From the NCBI RefSeq assembly GCF_002807685.1, contig NZ_PEAX01000004.1:124001-188000 (forward strand): a stretch of DNA of 64,000 nt. Reading direction: 5' to 3'. Position 1 is the first letter of the stretch; each line of letters starts with the position of its first letter. The translations under genes were made by a program, and so were the position numbers. This document shows, in pieces, positions 1 to 8,655 of this stretch. Under the pieces are notes generated by a model. It was not told the DNA's origin. It worked only from the letters and a program-made list of their open reading frames with translations, and did no database searches. The stretch is from Neoalteromonas flava (GTDB lineage Bacteria; Pseudomonadota; Gammaproteobacteria; Enterobacterales; Alteromonadaceae).

Positions 1-949
1 GGCTATGATTAAAGTAGATACCCTCCCAAGTGTTATAGTGGACGGGGCGTGGCTGCTCAATGAGCCTCGCATCAAGCAAGCGGCCTCGCACGTGCTCATG
101 AAATTGCTGTGACAATTGATTAAAGCCTTGACCGCTGTAACTTACATAAAGCGTTGGGCTAGTGTAGCTTTCTCCTTGCGCCAGCATGACTTCGGTTGGA
201 TCAAGCAATTCACCCATTTGCACATAGGTCCGCTGGTCAGGTAACAATTCGACGCGCGTGCGATGATTACCACTCCAACCCAAATGAAAACCGTAGCATT
301 GCCCGTGTTCTTCATTGGTCTTAGGTGCGTGCAGGATAACGCCGGGGAAATTGTCATGTGAAGTCTTGCCGCGTCGATTTTCACGACTGTATGCACCTAG
401 AAATAAATCGATACTACGGGTTTGGAACTCACTCGACCAGCGCCCTTCAAAGGCAAGAATTTGAGTAATATGATCAGCTAAGGCGATCGTTGGTGCAGCA
501 AGTTCCTGCAGGTTGATCACCCGCGTATGCTGGTTTGTAATCCGCGAATATCCGCTTAAAACGTGACTGTGTGGATCCAGAGTTAAGTGATGCTCTAACG
601 TTAACTGACGGGTTTCGTCTTCGGCAGTAAACTGCACGTCGGTATGCTTTGTTTGTTTAACCTGAGTGAGTCTAAAAGCTGCTGACCAAGCGATACCACC
701 ATCATTGAGCGTCAGCGCAGGATGACCGGTAAAACCATCACCCAGGGTCGGGGTCAGGCTTATTGGAGATTCCTCAACAGGGGCACATTTCGCCTCTTGG
801 CGTTGGGTCAGGACTGCAAGCATTTGATCTTGCACTGAGCTATGTAAACGATCCCCAAAGTACGTGATCACAGGAACACCGCGACGACAATCAAAAATAA
901 TAGTCATACGCTCAGAATGCAGATAGATAAATGGTGGTACTGAATTCAC
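1..949 (-). CDS. Alpha-galactosidase, GH36 family (N-terminal part, cut by left window edge)
   Basis: This is an open frame with no stop before the left edge, so only about 316 N-terminal residues are present. They match the beta-sandwich domain of GH36 alpha-galactosidases: the stretch GAYSRENRRGKTSHDNFPGV, then YGFHLGWSGNH, and RPVHYNTWEG at the entry to the catalytic barrel. The catalytic aspartates lie beyond the edge. I chose the GTG at 949 because GGGGA lies about 7 bases upstream and the family usually begins with a short strand like PPFIYLHSE; the first ATG, at 904, would cut into that strand. The gene is divergent from the GH42 beta-galactosidase and shares its 175-bp intergenic region, so the two are probably co-regulated. 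It should release terminal alpha-galactose from oligosaccharides. No signal peptide is visible, so it probably acts in the cytoplasm. Confidence 0.88.
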   Translation of the reverse strand, partial: MNSVPPFIYLHSERMTIIFDCRRGVPVITYFGDRLHSSVQDQMLAVLTQRQEAKCAPVEESPISLTPTLGDGFTGHPALTLNDGGIAWSAAFRLTQVKQTKHTDVQFTAEDETRQLTLEHHLTLDPHSHVLSGYSRITNQHTRVINLQELAAPTIALADHITQILAFEGRWSSEFQTRSIDLFLGAYSRENRRGKTSHDNFPGVILHAPKTNEEHGQCYGFHLGWSGNHRTRVELLPDQRTYVQMGELLDPTEVMLAQGESYTSPTLYVSYSGQGFNQLSQQFHEHVRGRLLDARLIEQPRPVHYNTWEGIYFNHS

Positions 950-1046
950 AAATATAATCCCCACGAAAATAAAATTAGTACTACGCTTAATTAGCAAGCA
1001 TTTAGCACTTTATAAATAGCCGATAATACAGCAAAATCCAATCTGT

Positions 1047-1058
1047 CATATAAATATG
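1047..1058. promoter_or_regulatory. Putative operator, CATAT-AA-ATATG inverted repeat
   Basis: A perfect inverted repeat (CATAT, AA, ATATG) preceded by T lies between the divergent GH36 and GH42 genes. It shares the core TATAAATA and overall symmetry with sites upstream of the TonB receptor (3318), galT (10145) and the GntR regulator (14415). A site here could control both glycosidases. That it binds the GntR protein is an inference from co-occurrence only. Confidence 0.5.
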
Positions 1059-1124
1059 TTAAATGTGTCACCTATGTCATAGGTTTTTTTACTTGCCAAG
1101 GTGCCGCATCAGAAGGAAAAATTT

Positions 1125-3086
1125 ATGTTAGGTGTGTGTTATTACCCTGAGCATTGGCCAGAGAACATGTGGTCTAAAGATGCGCAAGAGATGAAGGCGT
1201 TAGGTCTTACCTATGTGCGTTTAGCTGAGTTTGCTTGGTCTAAAATGGAACCGCGTGCGGGAGAGTATCATTTTGATTGGCTTGATCGAGCGATTGATAC
1301 ACTGGTCAATGCGGGGCTCAAAGTGATTTTGTGTACGCCAACGGCGACTCCGCCTAAGTGGCTGATTGACGAATATCCTGACATTCTTCCAGTGGACATA
1401 TTTACCGGCCACGTTCGCGGCTTTGGATCGCGCCGTCACTACGACTTTTCGAGTGAAAATTATTACCGCGAGTCGATGCGTATCACGCGTGTTATGGCTG
1501 AGCGTTATGCTAACTATCCGGGCGTGGTGGGTTGGCAAACCGACAATGAAATTGCCTGTCATGATACTGCTCACTCAGGCTCTGAAAATGCAAAGCGCGC
1601 TTTTCAGAACTGGCTTAAGCGTGAGTATGGTGACATTGATACGTTAAATCAGGCGTGGGGGACAATATTTTGGTCAATGGAGTATCAAAGTTTTGCACAA
1701 ATTGAGCTTCCTATACTCGCGGTAACCGAAACTCACCCATCACACCAACTGGCTTATCGCCGTTTCAGTTCTGATCAAGTGGTGCGTTTTCATAACGACA
1801 TGGTAGATATCATCCGTGCGTGCTGCCCGAATCACTTTGTTACTCACAACTTTATTCCTATGGTCGACACCCAAAGTGATAACTTTGCCCTAGCAGAGAA
1901 GCTCGATTTCGCCTGCTATGATAACTATCCACTGGGCCGCACAGATTTATTCTTTGCCACTGCCGATCAAGCTCAATTTAAGCGCTACATGCGTACCGGC
2001 CACCCCGACTTTGCCGCTTGTTCCTTCGATCATATCCGGGGTATCAGCAATAACCATTTTTGGATCATGGAGCAGCAGCCCGGACCAGTAAATTGGGGGC
2101 ATCACAATCCGCGTCCGTTACCGGGAATGGTGCGCTTTTGGTCATGGGAAGCGGTTGCTCACGGTGCGGGAACTGTTTGTTACTTCCGTTGGCGTCAAGC
2201 GCCCTTTGCACAAGAGCAAATGCATGCCGGGATCAAGCGCGTGGATAATTCCAAATCCGTCGCATGGCATGAAATCGAGCAATTCCGTGATGAATTAGCG
2301 CAATCTGGTTTTGACTTGAACGCCAATATTCAAGCACAAGTTGCAGTTGTAATGACGACCGAAAACCAGTGGGTCACAGAAATTGAACGCCAAGGTGATA
2401 GTTTTAATCATCAGCAGGTGGAATTCGATTACTACTCGGCATTGCGTCAACTGGGCATTGATGTCGATTTTATTTCGCCAGATAGCGATTTAAGCCACTA
2501 CAAGTTGATCGTTGTTCCGTGTATGCCGATTGTCTCAGATGACTTTATTCAGCGCTGCCAAGCGTCTGATGCTCACATTGTTTTTGGGCCGCGCAGTGGC
2601 GGTAAAACTAAAGAGCTCACATTTGCGCCAAATCTTGCGCCGGGAAAAATACAACAGTTAATAAAGGTTAAAGTGGCTAGTGTGGAAACGTTGCGAGCTG
2701 ACTGTGAAGAACCCTTGCTGTTTAACGGTAAAACCTTTGTCAGTAATCGTTGGCGCGAAGAATTAATTGAGCTGCAGGATGTATCCGTCCTAGCGAATAA
2801 TGCAGATGGCAGTGCTGCCGTGGTAGCGAATCAAAAGGCTACTTACATCTCGACACTGACGGATATAGGCTTTCTCAAGGCGCTGTTTATGCAGTATGCC
2901 CAACAATTGCAATTAGAGTGGCTCGAGCTTACTGAGGATATGCGCATCGCCCGACGAGGTGACTTTGCAGTCGTGCTTAACTATGCAGATCGGCCACAAT
3001 CCGTTAACCCAAATCGAGCGGTTGAATACGTGATTGGAAGTGCTGACATCGACGCTTATGATCTTGCGGTATTTAAATATAAATAA
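1125..3086 (+). CDS. Beta-galactosidase, GH42 family
   Basis: The protein hydrolyses terminal beta-galactosides to free galactose. It starts with the GH42 signature LGVCYYPEHWPE, has the acid/base glutamate in GWQTDNE (about residue 142) and the nucleophile in HFWIMEQQPG (about residue 316). A trimerisation-type domain and a small C-terminal beta domain follow. Its length (653 aa) is typical of the family. The frame opens at a GTG at 1101, but I prefer the ATG at 1125 because AGAAGGA lies 7 bases upstream and the family usually begins just before LGVCYYPEHW. There is no signal peptide, so the enzyme is cytoplasmic. It is divergent from the GH36 gene and followed by the TonB receptor, consistent with import of galactosides before cleavage. 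Confidence 0.93.
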   Translation: MLGVCYYPEHWPENMWSKDAQEMKALGLTYVRLAEFAWSKMEPRAGEYHFDWLDRAIDTLVNAGLKVILCTPTATPPKWLIDEYPDILPVDIFTGHVRGFGSRRHYDFSSENYYRESMRITRVMAERYANYPGVVGWQTDNEIACHDTAHSGSENAKRAFQNWLKREYGDIDTLNQAWGTIFWSMEYQSFAQIELPILAVTETHPSHQLAYRRFSSDQVVRFHNDMVDIIRACCPNHFVTHNFIPMVDTQSDNFALAEKLDFACYDNYPLGRTDLFFATADQAQFKRYMRTGHPDFAACSFDHIRGISNNHFWIMEQQPGPVNWGHHNPRPLPGMVRFWSWEAVAHGAGTVCYFRWRQAPFAQEQMHAGIKRVDNSKSVAWHEIEQFRDELAQSGFDLNANIQAQVAVVMTTENQWVTEIERQGDSFNHQQVEFDYYSALRQLGIDVDFISPDSDLSHYKLIVVPCMPIVSDDFIQRCQASDAHIVFGPRSGGKTKELTFAPNLAPGKIQQLIKVKVASVETLRADCEEPLLFNGKTFVSNRWREELIELQDVSVLANNADGSAAVVANQKATYISTLTDIGFLKALFMQYAQQLQLEWLELTEDMRIARRGDFAVVLNYADRPQSVNPNRAVEYVIGSADIDAYDLAVFKYK

Positions 3087-3309
3087 ATATGATAAATAGC
3101 ATAATAAAAATAATGATTCGATTTCGCTGTGAAATCTTGCCTGAATCGACGCCGGATTTGACCAATATTAAAAAACACAGATAAAACATAGTTTTAAGTG
3201 TTTTGGGTGGAGTTTCTGAATGTCGTTTTGCGTCTTTTTTAGTCAATAATATGGCGTTTTTTTAAAGTAATAAATACGCTAAATAGTGTTTAAAAATGTA
3301 AATGGAATG

Positions 3310-3339
3310 TTGACACTTAGTATAAATACTATTTAGCAT
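3310..3339 (+). promoter_or_regulatory. Putative sigma-70 promoter of the TonB-dependent receptor
   Basis: A perfect -35 box TTGACA (3310-3315) is followed after 18 bases by TAGCAT (3334-3339), a four-of-six match to TATAAT. The spacer contains the inverted repeat TAGTAT-AA-ATACTA. A repressor bound there would block RNA polymerase directly. The boxes are read from the sequence; their activity is inferred. Confidence 0.5.
3318..3331. promoter_or_regulatory. Putative operator TAGTATAAATACTA
   Basis: This is the most symmetrical member of the four-site family: TAGTAT and ATACTA around a two-base AA spacer. It sits exactly between the -35 and -10 boxes of the receptor promoter. The related sites at 1047, 10145 and 14415 lie in front of other genes of the same locus, one of them in front of a GntR regulator. 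Confidence 0.55.
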
Positions 3340-3459
3340 ACAGTTTGGCATAAGCGTATTCTGCCAATTTGCGGTTCAGTGCACGTGATTTTGTATCGCG
3401 TTTACTAGAGCAACCTTAAATAGCATAACGAACACACAAACAGGACACGGGGGCTTCTC

Positions 3460-6261
3460 ATGAAAAGAAGTTATCTTAGGTCGGCGATACAGGCGGCCTT
3501 ATTAATACCAACAACTACGTTGGTTACATTGCCTGCGGTTGCTCAAACTGCAGATGAAGATCCAAATTTTGAAGTCATAGAAGTGCGCGGGCTGGTCAGC
3601 AGCTTAAAGCGTTCTTTCTCTGACAAAAAGGAATCATTGGTCGTTTCTGATGGTATTGCCGCTGAAGATCTGGGTAAGTTCCCTGATCAAAACGTCGCGG
3701 AATCACTGCAGCGCATCACGGGTGTATCTATTGACCGCAACGGCGGTGAAGGCCAGTTAATTTCTGTGCGGGGTTTTGGTCCTCAGTTCAACCTGGTTAC
3801 CGTGAACGGTCGTCAAATGGCATCTGAACGAGCGGGTCGCGAGTTTAGTTTTGACACGCTTGCTGCTGAACTCATCTCGGGGGCTGAAATATATAAATCG
3901 TCCATCGCGGAAAATCAAAGCGGCGGCATCGGTTCGGTTATTAATTTGAAAACGGCTAAGCCCTTTGATTTAGATGGATTTAAGGCTGCAGGCAGTGTTC
4001 AAGGTACATATGATACGCTTTCTGAAGAATATACGCCGGAAGTTTCTGGTTTAGTCAGTAACACCTTTATGGATGGCCGCTTGGGCGTCTTAGCTTCGCT
4101 TTCGGTACAGCAGCGTGAGGCGCAGATTAACCAAGCAGACACGCGCGGTTTTTATCGCGTCGATCGGATAGCAACCAACGATTTTGATGCTGACGCGGGC
4201 ACCGGTAAGGAAGCGTTTAACGTATACGTTCCACGTAACCTAGATCTTGTTTCCAACTATGAAGACCGCACACGCACGAGCGGTACTGTGGTTGTGCAAT
4301 ACATGGCAACTGACGAATTGACCTTATCGTTTGATGGTTTGTATTCAAAATTTGAAGTTGAATCTCAGGTAAATAACTACGCGAACTGGTTTACGCCTGG
4401 CAACTTCCGTGATTTCCAAGTTGATCCGGAAACGCAAACTGTAGTGTATTGGGATCACAACTCTGCTATCGATCCTAATGGTGGCGGTTCAGGCGCGACT
4501 GACTTTGTGCAACAAGGTTTGGATCGCAACGTGAAGATCCAAGGATTTGGTTTCAATGCAGACTGGGATATCACCGAAACGTTGAATATGAACCTTGATA
4601 TCTCAACGTCTGAAGCAGAAGACCTCAGTGGCGATCAAAGCCGCGTATTTACGGTTATGGGTTACCCTAACGGCTATACCTATGACTTTACTGGTGGTGG
4701 CGATTTGCCGTCGTTCAGTAGTGATGGGATCTCTGGACCATTCTCTTCAAGTGATGCGAGCAAATTGCGCGCTCACTACGTTGAGCGTGGTGGTGATGAG
4801 CGCGAAGACGAAATTACCGAAATGCGCGCAGATTTCACTTACACACCGGATAGTGACACCTTTACGCGAATGAAGTTTGGTGTATACACGCAAGATCGCA
4901 CTAAGTCAGCGAAAGTCTTCCAGTCGCCTAGCTTCCCCAACTGCTTCTATTGCGGTTATGGCACTGATGTTCCAGACGAATTGGCTACATTGGTATCTCC
5001 GAACGATTGGTTCGCGGGTATTCCAGCAGCCTTCTTTGGTTATGACGTTGATGCCTATTTGGCGTATCTAGCGAGTCCAGAGGCAATTGCCGCACAAACG
5101 GCTGTGCGTAATGCGTTTGGAGCAGGTGAAACCGTCGAAGGTAACATCGCAGCATTTGCTGCGTTGAACGGATATACACCGGTAGAGTTAGGTACAAGCT
5201 TTACAATAGACGAAGAGATCATTGCAGCTTATGCTGATTTCGTCTTCCAAGGCGACTTAGGTGATGTTCCGTGGACGGTTAATGTTGGCTTCCGTTATAG
5301 CGAAACGACTTCCACTGCATCGGGTTTGCAAGATACTTTACTCGATGTACAAGAAAATCCAACTGACGGCACTATCCTAGACCAAGTTTATGTGGTTGAT
5401 GGGTCGGGCCAACGCGTGCTAAGCCCAATTTCAATCGAGAACGAGTACAGCAATTTACTGCCTAGCTTGAATGCGAAGTTCGAGATTGAAGAAGACATGC
5501 TTTTGCGTTTCGCGTATTCAGAAACCTTGACTCGACCTACTATGTCGAGCATGCGTCCGGTAACAAATATCGGTACAACGCGTCCTGATATCCTATTGGC
5601 AAGTGGTGGTAACCCTAATCTAGAACCATTCCTATCTGCCAACTGGGATGCGTCGTTTGAATGGTATTATGGCGATGCCAGTGCCGTTTCGATTGGTATC
5701 TTCAGTAAAGAAGTTGAAGGCTTTATTACTAATATCACTGCTGAAGAGAGCTTCTCATTAGCCAGTGGTGTGTATGTTTTCGACGTCAATCGTCCTCGTA
5801 ACGGTGAAACAGCGAATGTTGATGGTCTTGAAATGGCCTGGACGCATACCATGGAAAATGGCTTTGGTGTTCAGATCAATGCAACAATCGTGAACAGTGA
5901 CGCTGAAATTGATACCACTGCTACCGCACAAACCTTTGCTTTAGAAGGTTTAGGCGACTCACAAAACTTCATCGTATTCTATGAGAAGGATGGCTTCCAG
6001 GCACGTGTTGCATACAACAATCGTGAAGCATTCCTGCAAACATTGAGTAACGGTGATACCGGTGAGCCAGAGTTTGTTGATACTTACGGTCAATGGGATA
6101 TCAGTGCAAGTTATGATATCGATGAGAACTTCTCTGTATACTTTGAAGGGATCAACGTAACCGACGAGTACACTGACAAATACGGTCGTATCCGTAGTCA
6201 CTTTACTGAGCAGGTTAGAACAGGTTCGCGTTACGCTATTGGTGTTCGCGGCACTTTCTAA
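3460..6261 (+). CDS. TonB-dependent outer-membrane receptor (probable galactoside importer)
   Basis: This 933-aa protein has a signal peptide ending near AVAQT (about residue 29), a TonB-box-like EVIEVRG near residues 39-45, and a plug domain (about 55-170, with FPDQNVAESLQRITGV and ISVRGFGPQFNLVTVNGR). A large beta-barrel follows and ends in the outer-membrane signature phenylalanine (GVRGTF). The plug resembles the Xanthomonas/Caulobacter-type receptors used for carbohydrates. The substrate is inferred from its neighbours: beta- and alpha-galactosidases upstream and a symporter with galTK downstream. A strong -35 box with an embedded operator lies upstream. A stable hairpin between this gene and the next probably lowers read-through. 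Confidence 0.93.
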   Translation: MKRSYLRSAIQAALLIPTTTLVTLPAVAQTADEDPNFEVIEVRGLVSSLKRSFSDKKESLVVSDGIAAEDLGKFPDQNVAESLQRITGVSIDRNGGEGQLISVRGFGPQFNLVTVNGRQMASERAGREFSFDTLAAELISGAEIYKSSIAENQSGGIGSVINLKTAKPFDLDGFKAAGSVQGTYDTLSEEYTPEVSGLVSNTFMDGRLGVLASLSVQQREAQINQADTRGFYRVDRIATNDFDADAGTGKEAFNVYVPRNLDLVSNYEDRTRTSGTVVVQYMATDELTLSFDGLYSKFEVESQVNNYANWFTPGNFRDFQVDPETQTVVYWDHNSAIDPNGGGSGATDFVQQGLDRNVKIQGFGFNADWDITETLNMNLDISTSEAEDLSGDQSRVFTVMGYPNGYTYDFTGGGDLPSFSSDGISGPFSSSDASKLRAHYVERGGDEREDEITEMRADFTYTPDSDTFTRMKFGVYTQDRTKSAKVFQSPSFPNCFYCGYGTDVPDELATLVSPNDWFAGIPAAFFGYDVDAYLAYLASPEAIAAQTAVRNAFGAGETVEGNIAAFAALNGYTPVELGTSFTIDEEIIAAYADFVFQGDLGDVPWTVNVGFRYSETTSTASGLQDTLLDVQENPTDGTILDQVYVVDGSGQRVLSPISIENEYSNLLPSLNAKFEIEEDMLLRFAYSETLTRPTMSSMRPVTNIGTTRPDILLASGGNPNLEPFLSANWDASFEWYYGDASAVSIGIFSKEVEGFITNITAEESFSLASGVYVFDVNRPRNGETANVDGLEMAWTHTMENGFGVQINATIVNSDAEIDTTATAQTFALEGLGDSQNFIVFYEKDGFQARVAYNNREAFLQTLSNGDTGEPEFVDTYGQWDISASYDIDENFSVYFEGINVTDEYTDKYGRIRSHFTEQVRTGSRYAIGVRGTF

Positions 6262-6274
6262 ACGTTGTGTGCTA

Positions 6275-6310
6275 GCAACCGTTAAGCGCTGGATTGCTTA
6301 ACGGTTGCCT
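6275..6310 (+). terminator. Intercistronic hairpin (attenuating terminator) after the TonB receptor
   Basis: A perfect 13-bp stem, GCAACCGTTAAGC paired with GCTTAACGGTTGC around an 8-base loop (6288-6295), starts 14 bases after the receptor stop. The following tail is only CTTTATG, so termination is probably partial. It would let the abundant receptor be made in excess over the downstream halogenase, SapC and symporter. Confidence 0.65.
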
Positions 6311-6335
6311 TTATGTTGACTAAGGGGAGCGTTAC

Positions 6336-7862
6336 GTGGCTGAAGTCACTCGAAATATAGTGATTGTGGGCGGTGGCACAGCAGGCTGGCTAACAGCGGC
6401 TTTGCTAGCGAAACAACATGGCCATGCACTCACTATTACCTTAGTTGAATCTTCAGATATTCCGACAGTTGGCGTTGGTGAAGGTACTTGGCCTTCGATG
6501 CGCACAACTCTCCAAAAAGTCGGTATTTCAGAAACAGAATTTATTCGTCAATGCACAGCAACTTTTAAGCAAGCCAGTCGCTTTGTGAATTGGATTGATA
6601 AAGAGAACGATGAATACTTTCACCCGTTTACTCAACCTGTAGGCGCAGATAAAATAGATATTGCGGCCTATTGGCAACAGCTCCAACCGAATATTCCATT
6701 TTGCGATGCAGTAACCGTGCAAGCACAGCTGTGTAAACAGGGCATTGCGCCAAAGAGTATTGCGCATCGCGAGTACGACACTGCCGCTAACTACGGTTAT
6801 CATCTAGACGCGGGAAAGTTTGCCGAGCTACTCAAAAATCATTGTGTGAGTAATCTTAATGTTCGTCATGTGGTTGGCACCGTCACGGCCGTGCAACAAG
6901 ACGAGCATGAGAATATCAGGGCGGTGGTAACGGCAGAGCAAGGCACTATCGCAGGCGAATTATTTGTCGACTGCAGCGGTTTTAAATCTTTGCTCCTTGG
7001 CGAAACGCTCAAAGTTCCATTTATTTCTAAGCAAGATGTCTTGTTAGCAGACACTGCAATCGCAGTACAAGTCCCCTATCCAGATCCTGAGCATCCTATT
7101 GCTTGTCATACTATTTCCACCGCTCAATCGGCAGGTTGGATTTGGGATATTGGCTTACAGCAGCGACGTGGGGTCGGTTATGTATACGCTAGTCAATATG
7201 CCAGCCATGCAGAAGCCGAGCAGACGTTGCGTAATTACATCGGCGATGACATTGACGACTGCTCAATTAAAACCATTAAATTTAATGCTGGCCATCGAGC
7301 GCAATTTTGGAAAAATAACTGCGTAGCTGTGGGTCTTTCCTCAGGCTTTTTAGAGCCGCTGGAAGCGTCTGCGCTAATGCTGGTAGAGACGGCGGCTAAT
7401 TTTATTGCCGACCAACTGCCAGTAACGTCAGCAGAGATGGCGCCGGTAGCACGCCGGTTTAATCAGGTGTTTGCAGCGAAATGGCGAGGTATTATTGATT
7501 TTCTTAAACTGCACTACGTAATGTCGAAGCGTACCGAGCCATTTTGGCAGGCCAACAAAGATCCAAATACCATTCCTGAATCCTTAACCGAATTACTGAC
7601 CTTATGGCAACATCGCACGCCGAATGAGTATGATTTTATGCAGGATTTTGAAGCCTTTAGTGCGGCGAGTTATGCCTACGTGCTTTACGGAACAGGATTT
7701 AAAACTGATTTAGCTTTGACCCAACATCGGTTAACTCAGCCGCAACGTGCCAATAAATTTTTTGCCATTCGTCAGCAGCAAAGTGAGCAGTTGCCGCTCC
7801 GTTTGCCGCGTCATCGCGAATTGATCAATCAAGTATTAACACAAGGGTTTGCTCAGATTTAA
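6336..7862 (+). CDS. Flavin-dependent tryptophan-halogenase family protein
   Basis: This 508-aa protein has the N-terminal FAD-binding motif GGGTAGWLTA (about residues 12-21), the VGVGEGTWPS flavin-tunnel segment (46-54) and the GWIWDIG form of the family's WxWxI motif. LEPLEASA lies near the C-terminal active-site region. The lysine in ATFKQ (about residue 78) appears to align with the catalytic lysine of PrnA/RebH; that alignment is from memory. Translation starts at GTG 6336, with AAGGGGAG 6 bases upstream. Homologues next to TonB receptors are common in marine bacteria, and their substrate is generally unknown. No flavin reductase partner is nearby, so halogenation of tryptophan should not be assumed. 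Confidence 0.88.
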   Translation: MAEVTRNIVIVGGGTAGWLTAALLAKQHGHALTITLVESSDIPTVGVGEGTWPSMRTTLQKVGISETEFIRQCTATFKQASRFVNWIDKENDEYFHPFTQPVGADKIDIAAYWQQLQPNIPFCDAVTVQAQLCKQGIAPKSIAHREYDTAANYGYHLDAGKFAELLKNHCVSNLNVRHVVGTVTAVQQDEHENIRAVVTAEQGTIAGELFVDCSGFKSLLLGETLKVPFISKQDVLLADTAIAVQVPYPDPEHPIACHTISTAQSAGWIWDIGLQQRRGVGYVYASQYASHAEAEQTLRNYIGDDIDDCSIKTIKFNAGHRAQFWKNNCVAVGLSSGFLEPLEASALMLVETAANFIADQLPVTSAEMAPVARRFNQVFAAKWRGIIDFLKLHYVMSKRTEPFWQANKDPNTIPESLTELLTLWQHRTPNEYDFMQDFEAFSAASYAYVLYGTGFKTDLALTQHRLTQPQRANKFFAIRQQQSEQLPLRLPRHRELINQVLTQGFAQI

Positions 7863-7890
7863 CCTGAGCGCCCTGAGGATTATAAAAATA

Positions 7891-8655
7891 ATGTCAAAAA
7901 CTACGCCGCTAAACGCAGAAAGCCATGCGAAAACTAAAGTCAAACCGCGTGAAGATTTCTTGGATGTAAATAATCAGAATTTTATCAGTTTAACGGCAGA
8001 TGAGTTTTCTTCTGCCGCTAGCAGTTTTCCTATCATGTTGATTAAGAACGGCCAAAACGGTCAGTTTCATGCAATTGCATTAACAGCATTTGAGGAAGGT
8101 CAGAACCTATTTTGTGGTCAAGCAGGTCAACAGTGGGAAGGCGTGTATATTCCCAAAGCAATGCAGAGAGTCCCTTTTGTTTTGGGCCCCGATCCGGACA
8201 AAGAAAATAGTGTAACGACTCATCTTATCGATGAAAATCCGCGAGTAAATGAACAAGATGGGCAGGCCTTATTTGATGAAAGTGGGCAAGCGACAGGGTT
8301 TCTACAAGGGGTAGAAAAGCAATTAGCCGATTTCTACCATATGGAACGTGCGACTCAACAGTTCATTAAGGCATTGCTTACTCATAACTTGCTTAAAGAA
8401 TATGAAGTCTTGGTGCGGTTTGCCTCGGATCGCACAAAACGGATCAAGGGTTTTTACAACATTGATGAGGAGCGTCTCAATAGTCTGAGCGTTGAAGTCG
8501 CGGCAGATTTCTTCAAACAGGGATTTTTTGCGCCTATTTATGCAATGTTGAGCTCTGTTACTCAATTTAATCGTTTGTTGCGCCTGCAAAACAATCAGTC
8601 TGATGACTCGATCGTGCAACTCAATATGCGCGCTGCTCAGGAGGACGAACTGTGA
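7891..8655 (+). CDS. SapC family protein
   Basis: This 254-aa protein resembles the SapC (S-layer-associated protein C) family: an N-terminal half with FPIMLIKNGQNGQFHAIAL, the central segment YIPKAMQRVPFVLG, and a helical C-terminal half ending in a variable tail. The frame could open at a TTG at 7849 overlapping the halogenase. The ATG at 7891 is preferred because CTGAGGAT lies upstream and it leaves a normal intercistronic gap. There is no signal peptide. The gene sits between the halogenase and symporter genes and overlaps the symporter by 4 bases, so all three are probably translated from one message. The biochemical role of SapC proteins in TonB-receptor clusters is not established. Confidence 0.82.
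   Translation: MSKTTPLNAESHAKTKVKPREDFLDVNNQNFISLTADEFSSAASSFPIMLIKNGQNGQFHAIALTAFEEGQNLFCGQAGQQWEGVYIPKAMQRVPFVLGPDPDKENSVTTHLIDENPRVNEQDGQALFDESGQATGFLQGVEKQLADFYHMERATQQFIKALLTHNLLKEYEVLVRFASDRTKRIKGFYNIDEERLNSLSVEVAADFFKQGFFAPIYAMLSSVTQFNRLLRLQNNQSDDSIVQLNMRAAQEDEL

Larger units (their letters stand above)
3087..3459. other. Intergenic region, 373 bp, holding the TonB receptor promoter and leader
   Basis: No open frame with a convincing start is present. The DNA is strongly AT-rich with several poly-T runs and repeats of words such as AAATAGCAT and ATTTAGCAT. The promoter and operator listed separately (3310-3339) leave a leader of roughly 110 bases before the receptor start. I see no recognisable riboswitch. 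Confidence 0.6.

Noticed and set aside
142-396. 84-aa minus-strand frame at the left edge
   Set aside because: It lies inside the GH36 alpha-galactosidase gene in another frame and has no family features.
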